NCBI GenBank assembly: GCA_020638855.1
Contig: JACKHT010000004.1
Location: 1 to 64,000 of the forward strand
DNA: 64,000 nucleotides
Source of the DNA: Planctomycetota bacterium
GTDB lineage: Bacteria; Planctomycetota; UBA1135; GCA-002686595
Direction: 5' to 3'
Shown here: piece after piece, positions 53,694 through 62,261 of the stretch
How positions within the stretch are numbered: the stretch's first letter is position 1
Layout: each line of letters starts with the position of its first letter
Translations under genes and position numbers: made by a program
The notes under the pieces: generated by a model
What the model was told of the DNA's origin: nothing
What the model saw: only the letters and a program-made list of their open reading frames with translations
Databases searched by the model: none

Positions 53694-55160
53694 ATGACAC
53701 ACCGCATCCTCCTGCTCGCAAAGTCCCGCTTGGACGGGGAATGGTTTGGCGACCGGGGAGGCAGCCTGCCCATCGCACCCTTGGTCTTCCAGGGCTTGGT
53801 GGCCAGTGCGTTGTTTTGGTTGGTTCGCGGCGATTTGGATGGTCTGGGGCATGGGGTCTTTGCCCTGACCTTGCTCTTGGCTCTGACGCTGCTGTCGCTG
53901 CTGGGGGAGCTTGCCCCTTTGCTCGCCAGCGACCCCGCCGAAGAATGGATCGGGGCTCTTCCGGTGACGGCACGCGAAGTGCGGCTTTCGAAGATCTTGG
54001 TCTGTCTGGTGGTGACGCTGGCCATGTCGTTGGGCGTTTTGGTGCCAGCGATGGTCCTGGCGCCGTCCAGCATGGCTTGGCCTGATCGCTTCTTGTTGAT
54101 GGCGCTGGGTGCTGTGCAGGTGGTGTGTACGACCGCTTTTGGGTTGCTCTTGCAACGCACCTTCCAGGGCTCGCGCACGGGATGGTTGGTGCTGTTCCAA
54201 GCGATCCTATTTGTCGGGTTGTTTGTGGGTTTTGTGGCGGGTCTCGGCCATGCCCAGGCACTGTCGGGTTGGGAGCAACCGGCTGGCTGGTGGCTGGTTC
54301 TGCCCAGTGGTTGGTTCGCCGCACCCTTGGCGCCTGGGGCGGCGACCAGCGCCCTGTCGCTGCTTGGCGGCTGCGTTCTGGCATGCTCCGTGGTGCTCTG
54401 GAAAGCCCCCTTTCCCGCCAAAACAGACTCCGGCGGCACTTCCTCGATCCTAGGCAACGCGCTCTACCCCTTGGCCAAACTCGCCCGACGCACTTGGGTT
54501 CGCCCCTCGGAACGTGCGGTGTTCGATTGGATCTACGCGGCGCTGCCGGCGGAAAAGGACTTTGCCTTGCGCACCTATCCGTTGATGGCCATCCCCTTCG
54601 CCTTCTTGTTCCTAGGTGCCGACGGCGTGCGCGCCGAGGGGCAAGGACTGCTCGCCATCTTGAGCTTTGCGCCGCTGACCTATCTGCCGATCCTGCTGTT
54701 GTTCGTCCCCACCACGCAAACCCCAGCGGCCCGCGCGATGATCGACAGCACACCGATGACCGCGCTCCAAGAACGCGAAGGCGCCATCAAAGCCATCACG
54801 GTGCGCATTTTGGTGCCGCTGTATGCGTTGCTGATGGGCGTACTCGTTGCCGTAGCGGGGTGGGCGTTGGCTTGGCAACTGATCCCACCTGCCTTGGCCT
54901 TCACGGTGCTCATGCTGCGTCCGCTGTGGGCGCGCTACGTGGAGCAAGGTCCGCTTTCGACGCCGGCGGCGGAGCTAGGGGGTGCTTGGCGCGATGACCT
55001 GACCGGCGGCATGTTCTTTGTTGCGCTGGTTTCGGTGGCCTTGGCCCTCTTGACCTGGAAGTACGTACCAGGCCCGTGGGCGGGGTTGGGGTTGGGTTTG
55101 GGGTTGTTTGGGCTCCAGGCGTTGTGGACCCCCACGCCGCCAGCGCGCCAGGTCAACTGA
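53694..55160 (+). CDS. ABC-2 type transporter permease (polytopic)
   Basis: 488 residues from the ATG at 53694; ATG at 53649 is a possible alternative. About ten to twelve transmembrane helices; a cytoplasmic segment RPSERAVFDWIYAALPAEKDF in the middle and an amphipathic TALQEREGAIKAITVR coupling-type helix. Partner of the ATPase at 51025-51816 by elimination; the two are about 1.9 kb apart with the minus-strand MOSC, thioesterase and hydrolase genes between. Substrate unknown. Its 3' end overlaps the convergent VIT1 gene by 8 bp. Confidence 0.8.
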   Translation: MTHRILLLAKSRLDGEWFGDRGGSLPIAPLVFQGLVASALFWLVRGDLDGLGHGVFALTLLLALTLLSLLGELAPLLASDPAEEWIGALPVTAREVRLSKILVCLVVTLAMSLGVLVPAMVLAPSSMAWPDRFLLMALGAVQVVCTTAFGLLLQRTFQGSRTGWLVLFQAILFVGLFVGFVAGLGHAQALSGWEQPAGWWLVLPSGWFAAPLAPGAATSALSLLGGCVLACSVVLWKAPFPAKTDSGGTSSILGNALYPLAKLARRTWVRPSERAVFDWIYAALPAEKDFALRTYPLMAIPFAFLFLGADGVRAEGQGLLAILSFAPLTYLPILLLFVPTTQTPAARAMIDSTPMTALQEREGAIKAITVRILVPLYALLMGVLVAVAGWALAWQLIPPALAFTVLMLRPLWARYVEQGPLSTPAAELGGAWRDDLTGGMFFVALVSVALALLTWKYVPGPWAGLGLGLGLFGLQALWTPTPPARQVN

Positions 55161-55854
55161 CCGTGGTTCCGAACAAGGCGCCCACCGCTGCGGTCACCGC
55201 CATGGCGAGACCACCCAGGACGGTCACGCGCAGGGCTGCTTTGAGGGTGGGAGCGCCCCCCGCACGAGCGGAAACCGCTCCCAGAATCGCCAGGAAGCAA
55301 AGCGTCGATACCGGAACGCGCCACAGGACTTGATCCAAGGGTCCCAAAGCCACGACCAGAAGCGGAAAGGCAGCCCCCACCGCGAACGCAACGGCCGAAG
55401 CAATCGCGGCTTGGGTCGGACGCGCACCATTCCATTCCACGATGCCCAGTTCGTCCCGGGCGTGAGCGTCCAAGGCATCGTGATCCATGAGCTGCTCGGC
55501 GACCTGCCGCGCCAACTCGGGGGTCAGGCCGCGACCCCGATAGATTTCCGCCAACTCGGCGCGCTCGAACTCTTCGTTGTCCTCGATCGCCAACCGTTCG
55601 GTTTCCAGGTCCGCCTGGACCGTATCCGCTTGCGAGCTGACCGAGACGAACTCGCCGGCGGCCATCGACATGGCGCCTGCGAACAAACCGGCCACGCCGC
55701 TCAGCAAGACGGCCTTATGGTCCGCTTGGGCCGCAGCAACCCCCATGACCAACGAAGCGGTGGAGACCAACCCATCGTTGGCTCCTAGGACAGCAGCCCT
55801 CAGCCAACCACTGCGGTGGATGCGATGGACGTGCGGGTGGTCGTCGTGGTTCAT
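55153..55854 (-). CDS. VIT1/CCC1-family iron/manganese transporter
   Basis: 233 residues with five transmembrane helices. The first carries GANDGLVSTASLVMGVAAA, and the AGAMSMAAGEFVSVSSQ segment is the conserved metal-binding Met-rich helix of the family, followed by the acidic cytoplasmic loop (about 80-140) seen in VIT1 and MBR-type proteins. Moves Fe2+ or Mn2+ out of the cytoplasm. Its start codon overlaps the stop of the RluA gene by 4 bp, suggesting co-translation. Convergent overlap of 8 bp with the ABC permease gene. Confidence 0.93.
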   Translation of the reverse strand: MNHDDHPHVHRIHRSGWLRAAVLGANDGLVSTASLVMGVAAAQADHKAVLLSGVAGLFAGAMSMAAGEFVSVSSQADTVQADLETERLAIEDNEEFERAELAEIYRGRGLTPELARQVAEQLMDHDALDAHARDELGIVEWNGARPTQAAIASAVAFAVGAAFPLLVVALGPLDQVLWRVPVSTLCFLAILGAVSARAGGAPTLKAALRVTVLGGLAMAVTAAVGALFGTTVS

Positions 55855-56924
55855 GCTTGCGAGCCGCAGGAAAGGGAGTCCATGAAGGCTTGGAGGTCGG
55901 CGGCCAAGGGGCTTTCCACCGTCACCGATTCGTGGTGGTTGGGACTCTCGAAAATCAATCGATGATGGTGCAGGGCATGCCGATCCAGTTCCAGAAGTCG
56001 CAAGTCGGCTTCATCCAGGGTCCCTTCCGCCGCCCGCAAGAAGAGCAGCTCGTCGGGGCCGTAGAGTTTATCACCCACAACCGGATGGCCAAGCGCCGCC
56101 AAGTGCACTCGAATCTGGTGTTGGCGGCCGGTGAAAAGTTCGCACTCGACCAGAGTGTAGCCATCCAAGCGCCGCAGAACTTTCCAATCGGTGCGGCACT
56201 CCTGCCCGTCGGGCGTCACGGTCATCTTGAGGTGCACGGGACTGTGCCGATCGGGGCCGATGGGCCAACGGATCGACCCCTCTTCGCCCGCCAAGGCTCC
56301 CCAAACCAGGGCTTGGTAGAACTTGCGCACCCCATGACGCTCGAATTGCTTGCGTAGGGACCGGTGGTGCCGCGGGCGGGTACCGATCAGGAGGACCCCG
56401 CTGGTTTCCCGGTCGAGTCGGTGGCACAGCCGCGGAGCTTCCCCCAATTCTTCCATGGCGCGGGCGCAGTGGGCGTGCACGCGCTGGATCATGGTGTCGA
56501 GCACGTGGCGTCCCGAGGGGTGCACCGGCACGTGGGGCGGCTTGTCTACCACGAGCACTCCGGGTTCCGAGTACAGTTCCTGCACCGGCGAGACGTCGCC
56601 CTCGGGCTCGGGTAGCCGCAGATGCGGAGGAATGTGGACGACGACCCGCGAACCATGGCGGAGCTTGCGGCCTGGGCGTCGCTCAACGCTGGGGGTGCCG
56701 CTGCCTTGGGCTTGGTCGGGCGCGGCTGCGTCGACATCGACCTGCCCCTCACGAATCAACGCCTGGATGGACGTGCGCGAACGCCAGTGCAGGTGGGCCA
56801 AGAGGAACTGATCGAGGCGCACCAAGACCTCTTCGGACTTCAACCGAAAGAAGCTTCCATCCACGACCAACTCGACACGATCCGGAGATCGGTTGAGGTC
56901 GCGCTCCTTTTGGAAGATGCCCAT
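55851..56924 (-). CDS. RluA-family pseudouridine synthase with S4 domain
   Basis: 357 residues. S4 RNA-binding domain about 33-97 (RLDQFLLAHLHWRSRTSIQALIREGQV region), then the RluA catalytic domain: HRLDRETSG (168-176, catalytic D171), GRQHQIRVHLAALGHPVVGD, and the KLYG end. Isomerises uridine in rRNA or tRNA. It is longer than RluD by an inserted Pro/Arg-rich segment (about 68-90) within the S4 region. A short tandem repeat array lies just upstream. Confidence 0.93.
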   Translation of the reverse strand: MGIFQKERDLNRSPDRVELVVDGSFFRLKSEEVLVRLDQFLLAHLHWRSRTSIQALIREGQVDVDAAAPDQAQGSGTPSVERRPGRKLRHGSRVVVHIPPHLRLPEPEGDVSPVQELYSEPGVLVVDKPPHVPVHPSGRHVLDTMIQRVHAHCARAMEELGEAPRLCHRLDRETSGVLLIGTRPRHHRSLRKQFERHGVRKFYQALVWGALAGEEGSIRWPIGPDRHSPVHLKMTVTPDGQECRTDWKVLRRLDGYTLVECELFTGRQHQIRVHLAALGHPVVGDKLYGPDELLFLRAAEGTLDEADLRLLELDRHALHHHRLIFESPNHHESVTVESPLAADLQAFMDSLSCGSQA

Positions 56925-56985
56925 GGGAACAGGATACTCGCTGGCAGAAAATGCCCGGGGATTCGCGAAGCCGCGCGGCCCCAGT

Positions 56986-57041
56986 CCTTTGGGAAACGTC
57001 CTTTGGGAAACGTCCTTTGGGAAACGTCACTTGGGAAACGT
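56986..57041. repeat. Four tandem 14-bp repeats upstream of the RluA-type gene
   Basis: Units CCTTTGGGAAACGT start at 56986, 57000 and 57014 (identical); the fourth at 57028 has two changes, and a decayed fifth follows. They lie between the bS21 stop and the RluA start, so they would be in the 5' leader of the RluA-type gene or its upstream DNA. Confidence 0.9.
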
Positions 57042-57117
57042 CCAAAGAGAAACCGGGAAAGGCGCCGATGGCACCCTCCCCGGTGAACGGGTCCCTTTGC
57101 GGGGAGCGTCGATGCTA

Positions 57118-57136
57118 GCCCTAGGAATCCTAGGGC
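57118..57136. repeat. Near-perfect palindrome just after the bS21 gene
   Basis: GCCCTAGGA (57118-57126) and TCCTAGGGC (57128-57136) around a single A, 8 bp past the bS21 stop codon on the minus strand. Could act as a terminator stem (8 bp plus 3-base loop) though no clear U-tract follows. Confidence 0.4.
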
Positions 57137-57144
57137 GCGGCGCA

Positions 57145-57450
57145 TCAATCGCGGTTGTAGCTACCGCCGCCGCCCGAATCGAAGCTCGAGCTGGGGCCTT
57201 GGTTGCGGCCAGCCTTGGCGGGCTGGCGACGACGACGCACGCGGAACTTGCGGTTCGGGTCGTTCTTGCGCGTTGCCTTTTGGATCATGCGCAGGCGCTC
57301 GCGGCGCTCGCGGCGCCGACGGTCGGACCGCTTTTCATGCCAGGTGCGGGCTTTGGCCATGCGGAAGATTCCGCTGTAGTTGCACTGGCGCTTGAAGCGG
57401 CGCAGGGCGGCTTCGAGAGATTCGTTGGAGCGTACGGCGACCTTGATCAC
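57145..57450 (-). CDS. rpsU: Ribosomal protein bS21 with a C-terminal extension
   Basis: 101 residues from a GTG start at 57450. The first 60 residues match bS21: VAVRSNESLEAALRRFKRQ, then Arg-rich helices. bS21 normally has about 60-70 residues; here about 35 more are Lys/Arg- then Gly/Ser-rich. In E. coli bS21 helps mRNA initiation and sits near the anti-Shine-Dalgarno; lineages with weak Shine-Dalgarno use often vary it (recall). Monocistronic by appearance. Confidence 0.93.
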   Translation of the reverse strand: MIKVAVRSNESLEAALRRFKRQCNYSGIFRMAKARTWHEKRSDRRRRERRERLRMIQKATRKNDPNRKFRVRRRRQPAKAGRNQGPSSSFDSGGGGSYNRD

Positions 57451-57606
57451 AGGCTTGCTTTCATTTCTCTAGGGACGAGGGTTCCCGGCTCTGGGGCGTT
57501 CGGAAGAGCCAGGGGATTTAGGGGCCGAATAGGGTACCGGTAAAAAGGGTCGGTTGGCTAGCCCTGGAGCTAGAAAATCGGACCTTTCCCATGCCATCCT
57601 GGGGGC

Positions 57607-59889
57607 GTGCCTGGTCCCACCCCCTCCCACCCGGCCGACCCCGCGGGCGACCCGGTGGCGTTGCAGGGCTTGATCGACCTCGTCACGTACCACGACGAGC
57701 GGAGCCTGTACACGGTCTTAAAGATCGTGCCCGAAAAGGGTTACGAAGCGCCTATGGGAGGCGAATTGTTCGGGCCCACGCGGGTCACGGCCGTCGGCAA
57801 GACCGCCGATCCTGCCGAGGGGACCCGCGTTCGGCTGTGGGGAACCTGGGGCCGCCACCCCACCCACGGCAGCCAATTCGAGTTCGAACGGCTTGAGTTG
57901 TTGCTGCCCACCGACCGCAAGGGCTTGGTCCGCTACCTCTCTTCCAAGGCGTTCGCCGGCATCGGCGAGGTGACCGCAGGCCGCATCGTGGATGCCCTGG
58001 GGGCCGAACAGGCCCTGGAGCGCATTGCGGAAGACCCCGAGGCCTTGGAGGGCATCCCCGGGCTACGCAGCGAAGTGGCCCAGGCCCTGCGCCAAGCCCT
58101 CGCCCAGCAAATGGAAATGCATCGGGCCGTGACGTACTTGCTTGGCCTAGGGCTCGGACCCCTGCAGGCGCGCAAGGTGCTCGAACGCTTTGGGGCCGAC
58201 ACGGAACAGGTGGTGCGCGCAGATCCCTACCGCCTGTCGGACGTGAACGGCATCGGATTCGCGACCGCCGACCGCATGGCGCGGGCGGCGGGCATCGGCG
58301 AACTCGACCCGCGGCGCTTGAAAGCGGGCCTCCTGTTCAGTCTGCAGGAGGCGGCCGATCAGGGGCACACGTGCCTGGCCCTGCAAGCCTTGGCGGAGGA
58401 TACCCGTGAGCGACTGCACCTCCCCCCGCAGCAGAACTTGCACGACGTGGTGGCGGACTTGGTCGCAAGCAAGCGGATGCAGGTGGAGCACGCGGTCCTT
58501 GGCTTGGAATCCCCGCTCGACCCGGGGGCCTACGCCTACCTCCCATGGCTGTTCCACTCCGAGCGCCAGCTGGCCGTCAACTTGCAACGCAAGTTGCGAG
58601 AAAGCGCGGAGCCCCTCGCGACCGCGGCCCAGCTCGCCACCGCGGAAGCCGCCAGCGGACTGGAGTTGGACCCGGACCAACGCAGTGCGGTGTTGACCCT
58701 CTTGGCGGCGCCCCTAGCGTTGCTCACGGGCGGGCCGGGCGTGGGCAAGACCACCATCGTTCGCTTGCTGGTGACCCTGGCCCAAAACGCTGGTGCCAAA
58801 GTCGAACTCGCCTCGCCCACCGGTCGCGCCGCCAAACGACTGGCCGAGGCCACCGGCAAGTCCGCCAGCACGGTCCACCGTTTGCTGGGCTACGCTCCCC
58901 AGGGCGCCGGATTCGGGCGCGACGGCGAACAACCGCTGGAAGCCGATCTCGTCATCATCGACGAGATATCGATGCTCGACGTGGTCTTGGCGCACCACCT
59001 CTTGCAAGCCATCGGCCCGGGAACGCGCCTGATCCTCGTGGGGGATCCCGACCAACTGCCCTCGGTCACCGCAGGCAATGTATTGGCAGACCTGTTGCGC
59101 TCGCAATTGGTCCCTACGGCCCGTTTGACCCGCATCTTCCGCCAAAGCGCCCAATCGCTCATCGTGCAAAATGCGCACCGCATCCTGGCTGGAGAGCCGC
59201 TCGAATTCCCCGAAAAGGGGGACCTAAACTCGGACTTCTACTTCTTCCCATGTACCGATGCGGCCGCAACACGCGACTTGTTGGTCGATGTGGTCACGCG
59301 CCGTTTGGCACAGACTTTCGACGTCGACTGGACCGAAGAAGTCCAGGTGATTGCTCCGATGTACAAAGGCGAATGCGGGGTCGATTCGCTCAATGACCAA
59401 CTGCGCGAAGCCCAAGGGATCGGCGGACGCGAAGTCGAAATGGGGGCCCGGCGCTGGCGTACGGGGGATCGCGTCATCCACACCCGCAACGATTACGAAC
59501 GCGACGTGTTCAACGGCGACATGGGCCGCATCGTGTTGATTTCGACCGACGGGTTCGTGACCGTGCGCTTCCCCGAACAGGACGTGGTCTACTCGGGCAG
59601 CCAACTGTCGGACTTGCAGCCTGCCTTCGCCATCACGGTGCACCGCAGTCAGGGCGGTGAGTTTCCGGTTGTGGTCATTCCGCTCAGTACCCAGCATTGG
59701 ATGATGCTACGGCGCAACCTGCTCTACACGGCGATCACGCGCGCCAAGAAGCTTTTGATCCTGATTGGATCGACCCAGGCGCTCGACATGGCGCTGACGG
59801 GGACCGACGACCGCGTGCGCACCAGCTTGCTCGCGGAGCGGCTGGCGCAGGCCCCAGGACCCAAAGAAAACGGACCCACGGACGGTTAG
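57607..59889 (+). CDS. recD2: RecD2 helicase
   Basis: 760 residues from a GTG start. N-terminal OB-type and tandem helix-hairpin-helix domains precede SF1B helicase motifs: Walker A GGPGVGKTT (375-383), SPTGRAAKRL, DEISMLD, GDPDQLPSV, and VHRSQGGEFPVVVIPL with the TITRAKKLLILIG end. This is RecD2, a stand-alone 5'-3' helicase without RecB/C, used in DNA repair and replication-fork processing. A terminator hairpin overlaps the stop codon. Confidence 0.95.
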   Translation: MPGPTPSHPADPAGDPVALQGLIDLVTYHDERSLYTVLKIVPEKGYEAPMGGELFGPTRVTAVGKTADPAEGTRVRLWGTWGRHPTHGSQFEFERLELLLPTDRKGLVRYLSSKAFAGIGEVTAGRIVDALGAEQALERIAEDPEALEGIPGLRSEVAQALRQALAQQMEMHRAVTYLLGLGLGPLQARKVLERFGADTEQVVRADPYRLSDVNGIGFATADRMARAAGIGELDPRRLKAGLLFSLQEAADQGHTCLALQALAEDTRERLHLPPQQNLHDVVADLVASKRMQVEHAVLGLESPLDPGAYAYLPWLFHSERQLAVNLQRKLRESAEPLATAAQLATAEAASGLELDPDQRSAVLTLLAAPLALLTGGPGVGKTTIVRLLVTLAQNAGAKVELASPTGRAAKRLAEATGKSASTVHRLLGYAPQGAGFGRDGEQPLEADLVIIDEISMLDVVLAHHLLQAIGPGTRLILVGDPDQLPSVTAGNVLADLLRSQLVPTARLTRIFRQSAQSLIVQNAHRILAGEPLEFPEKGDLNSDFYFFPCTDAAATRDLLVDVVTRRLAQTFDVDWTEEVQVIAPMYKGECGVDSLNDQLREAQGIGGREVEMGARRWRTGDRVIHTRNDYERDVFNGDMGRIVLISTDGFVTVRFPEQDVVYSGSQLSDLQPAFAITVHRSQGGEFPVVVIPLSTQHWMMLRRNLLYTAITRAKKLLILIGSTQALDMALTGTDDRVRTSLLAERLAQAPGPKENGPTDG

Positions 59890-59907
59890 GCCGCGTGGGT
59901 CCGATTG
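59871..59907 (+). terminator. Terminator hairpin overlapping the recD2 stop codon
   Basis: Perfect 10-bp stem CGGACCCACG (59871-59880) / CGTGGGTCCG (59894-59903); the TAG stop codon (59887-59889) lies in the 13-base loop; T-rich tail ATTGTTT follows. The last codons of recD2 are therefore also the terminator. Confidence 0.75.
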
Positions 59908-60118
59908 TTTGCGTTACAGAGTCCGGCCCCATGGATCAGGGGTCGAAAGGACCACCTGGAGGACGAACCCACGTTTTGTAGGGTCGCCTAGGGCACGAAA
60001 CAAGCGGAATCCTCGGTTTGGAGGTCGATATCGAGCGAATTGCCCGGCGCCGCCCTTTGCTGCAAATGCCCCCTTGCGTGAGGGTTCGACCGCACCGAAA
60101 TGGTCTTTGGGGCCAAAA

Positions 60119-61396
60119 CTAGGGCTTTTTGCGCTTCGCGAAGTATTCGCGCCCGGCCAGATTGGGGGGCAAGCAGGTCATTTCGTCCTTGGCAGCCGGA
60201 TCGTCGTGGGCATAGCGGTAGCCCTCGCCATAGCCAGCCTCGCGCATCAGCGCTGTGGAGGCATTGCGCAGATGCTTGGGGACCGAGTCCGCAGAAGTAC
60301 CTTGGACGTCTTGCTCGGCTTGGCCCAGGGCGGTGTACAGCGCGTTGCTCTTGGGCGCCCGGGCCAGGTAGACCGCGGCCTGAACCAAGGCCAATTTGCC
60401 TTCGGGATACCCCAATTGGTGGAAGGCCTCGGCGGCATCGAGCGCGATGCGCAGGGCGAAGGGGTCGGCCAAGCCCACGTCCTCGGAGGCCATCCGGATC
60501 AATCTGCGAGCCAAGTACATGCCATCTTCCCCGGCAGCCATCATGCGCGTCAGCCAATAGAGGGTGGCATTCGGGTCGGAATTGCGCACGGACTTGTGCA
60601 GCGCCGAGATCAGGTTGTAGTGCTCTTCGCCGGTTTTGTCGTAGTGCAGGACTTTGCCCTGCAGCGCGACTTGCATGGCCTCGTGGGTGAGTTTGCCCCC
60701 CTCGCCAGCCACGACGGCGCAACCTTCCAACAGCGTCAGCGCGCGGCGCGCGTCCCCATCCGAGGCGTGGGCCATGGCGAGCAAAACGCCCGGCTCAACC
60801 TCCCAGGCGCGGTCCCCGAGACCGCGCTCGTCGGCCAACGCCCGGTCGAGCAAACCCACGATGTCTGCGGGCTCTAGGGGTTCCAACAGCAACGCACGGC
60901 AACGGGACAAAAGCGCGCTGTTGACCTCAAACGAGGGATTCTCGGTGGTTGCGCCGATCAAGAGGATGTCGCCCCGCTCCACAAAAGGGAGGAACGCGTC
61001 TTGTTGCGCCTTGTTGAACCGGTGGATCTCGTCGACAAACACGAGCGTGCCCACCCCATGGGTTCGGCGCCAATCCTGGGCTTCGGCCATGACCGTGCGG
61101 ATCTCCTTGATGCCCGACAGCACCGCCGAATAGGACACGAAGCGCGCTCCGCTTTGGGCAGCGATGAGCCGTGCCAAGGTGGTCTTGCCGACCCCCGGCG
61201 GCCCCCAAAAGATCCAACTTTGGCTGTTCCAGCCGGGCCGCGCAGGATCCAGCACCTTGCCCGGTCCGACCAAGTGTCGTTGACCCGCGTACTCCTCCAT
61301 GCTGCGCGGTCGCATGCGATCGGCGAGCGGTGCGTCGGGCTGGAATGCCTCGATCGGGTCCGAGCCCGCGTCTTCCCTGGGAAACAACTCAGTCAT
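60119..61396 (-). CDS. rarA: Replication-associated recombination protein A (RarA/MgsA)
   Basis: 425 residues from the ATG at 61396. AAA+ ATPase: PRSMEEYAGQRHLVG box, Walker A GPPGVGKTT, Walker B VFVDEIHRFNKAQQD, sensor 1 GATTENPSFEVN, then the MgsA C-terminal tetramerisation domain (DKTGEEHYNLISALHKSVRNSDPNA and GYPEG). Acts at stalled replication forks and single-stranded DNA ends. Start codon overlaps the end of the TrmH-type gene by 8 bp, so they are co-translated. Confidence 0.96.
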   Translation of the reverse strand: MTELFPREDAGSDPIEAFQPDAPLADRMRPRSMEEYAGQRHLVGPGKVLDPARPGWNSQSWIFWGPPGVGKTTLARLIAAQSGARFVSYSAVLSGIKEIRTVMAEAQDWRRTHGVGTLVFVDEIHRFNKAQQDAFLPFVERGDILLIGATTENPSFEVNSALLSRCRALLLEPLEPADIVGLLDRALADERGLGDRAWEVEPGVLLAMAHASDGDARRALTLLEGCAVVAGEGGKLTHEAMQVALQGKVLHYDKTGEEHYNLISALHKSVRNSDPNATLYWLTRMMAAGEDGMYLARRLIRMASEDVGLADPFALRIALDAAEAFHQLGYPEGKLALVQAAVYLARAPKSNALYTALGQAEQDVQGTSADSVPKHLRNASTALMREAGYGEGYRYAHDDPAAKDEMTCLPPNLAGREYFAKRKKP

Positions 61397-62183
61397 GGTG
61401 CTGGAGTCCGGCCACCCGCCCGGCGGCAAACAAGAGCAACGAAGCGGCCACGGTCACATTGAGCGATTCCACCCCGTGGGCCAAGGGGATGGTGACGCCG
61501 ATCATCCCATCCATCACCGCGGGCTGTTCGCCGGTCTCGCCGGTCACCCACAATGCCAAGGGTCCCGACCAATCCATCGAGTTGGGCGCCTGACCGCCCC
61601 GTGTTGCAGCGCAGGCTTGGCGGAATCCGAGCCCTTCCAATTCGGTTTGGGCTTTCTCGGCGGAAGCTTCCACCAGAACCGGGAGCCGTAAGAGGCTCCC
61701 CATCGAGCCACGCAGGGCTTTGGGGTGGAACGGTTGGACTCCGGGCCCCACGCGAATCAATGCCCGGGCTCCGGCCGCCTCGGCCGAGCGGGCGAGGGCG
61801 CCGAAGTTGCCCGGATCGGCTACCCCGGCCACGACCAAGACCAGAGGATCGGCGTGCCGCGGAAGGTCTTGCCAAGCGAACGGCCGGGGAGGCCGCGCCA
61901 ACGCCATCACCGGCGGCGGATTCTTGACCGACCCCAATCGGTCATACAGCGCCGGTGCCACGGCAAAGGCTTCGCTTGACGGGGCTTGCAAGGCCTGCAG
62001 CTCCTCCTGACGATCCTCACGCACCAGGATGGCGGAGATCTGGGATCCCGCCAGCAGCGCGTCTTGGACCAACCGTACCCCTTCCAGCAGGATCCACGCG
62101 TCTTGCTTGCCCCGCACCACGTCACGGACTTGGCGAACGAGCGCATGCGTGGAAGATCGAAGAACCTGAGGATGGCACCGCAC
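61389..62183 (-). CDS. TrmH/SpoU-family RNA 2'-O-methyltransferase
   Basis: 264 residues from a GTG at 62183; the frame is open far upstream but that part is antisense to rsgA. SPOUT knot motifs: DPGNFGALARSAEAAGA (motif 1), KALRGSMGSLLRLPV (motif 2) and IPLAHGVESLNVTVAASLL (motif 3). An N-terminal L30e-like substrate-binding region (about 15-90) precedes them, as in RlmB-type enzymes. Methylates a ribose in 23S rRNA or tRNA. Overlaps rarA by 8 bp and is divergent from rsgA with a 78-bp gap. Confidence 0.92.
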   Translation of the reverse strand: MRCHPQVLRSSTHALVRQVRDVVRGKQDAWILLEGVRLVQDALLAGSQISAILVREDRQEELQALQAPSSEAFAVAPALYDRLGSVKNPPPVMALARPPRPFAWQDLPRHADPLVLVVAGVADPGNFGALARSAEAAGARALIRVGPGVQPFHPKALRGSMGSLLRLPVLVEASAEKAQTELEGLGFRQACAATRGGQAPNSMDWSGPLALWVTGETGEQPAVMDGMIGVTIPLAHGVESLNVTVAASLLLFAAGRVAGLQHHD

Positions 62184-62261
62184 GGGGCTTTTTATAGCAT
62201 GCAGCGGGCTTTCCAGCGCCCACGTTGCCCCCCATGCTCCCGCTTTGGTCCGAACTGCCCT

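Noticed and set aside
53543..54457. Upstream extension of the alpha/beta hydrolase frame
   Set aside because: Antisense to the ABC permease gene and lacking domain character; the ATG at 53542 fits the family N-terminus.
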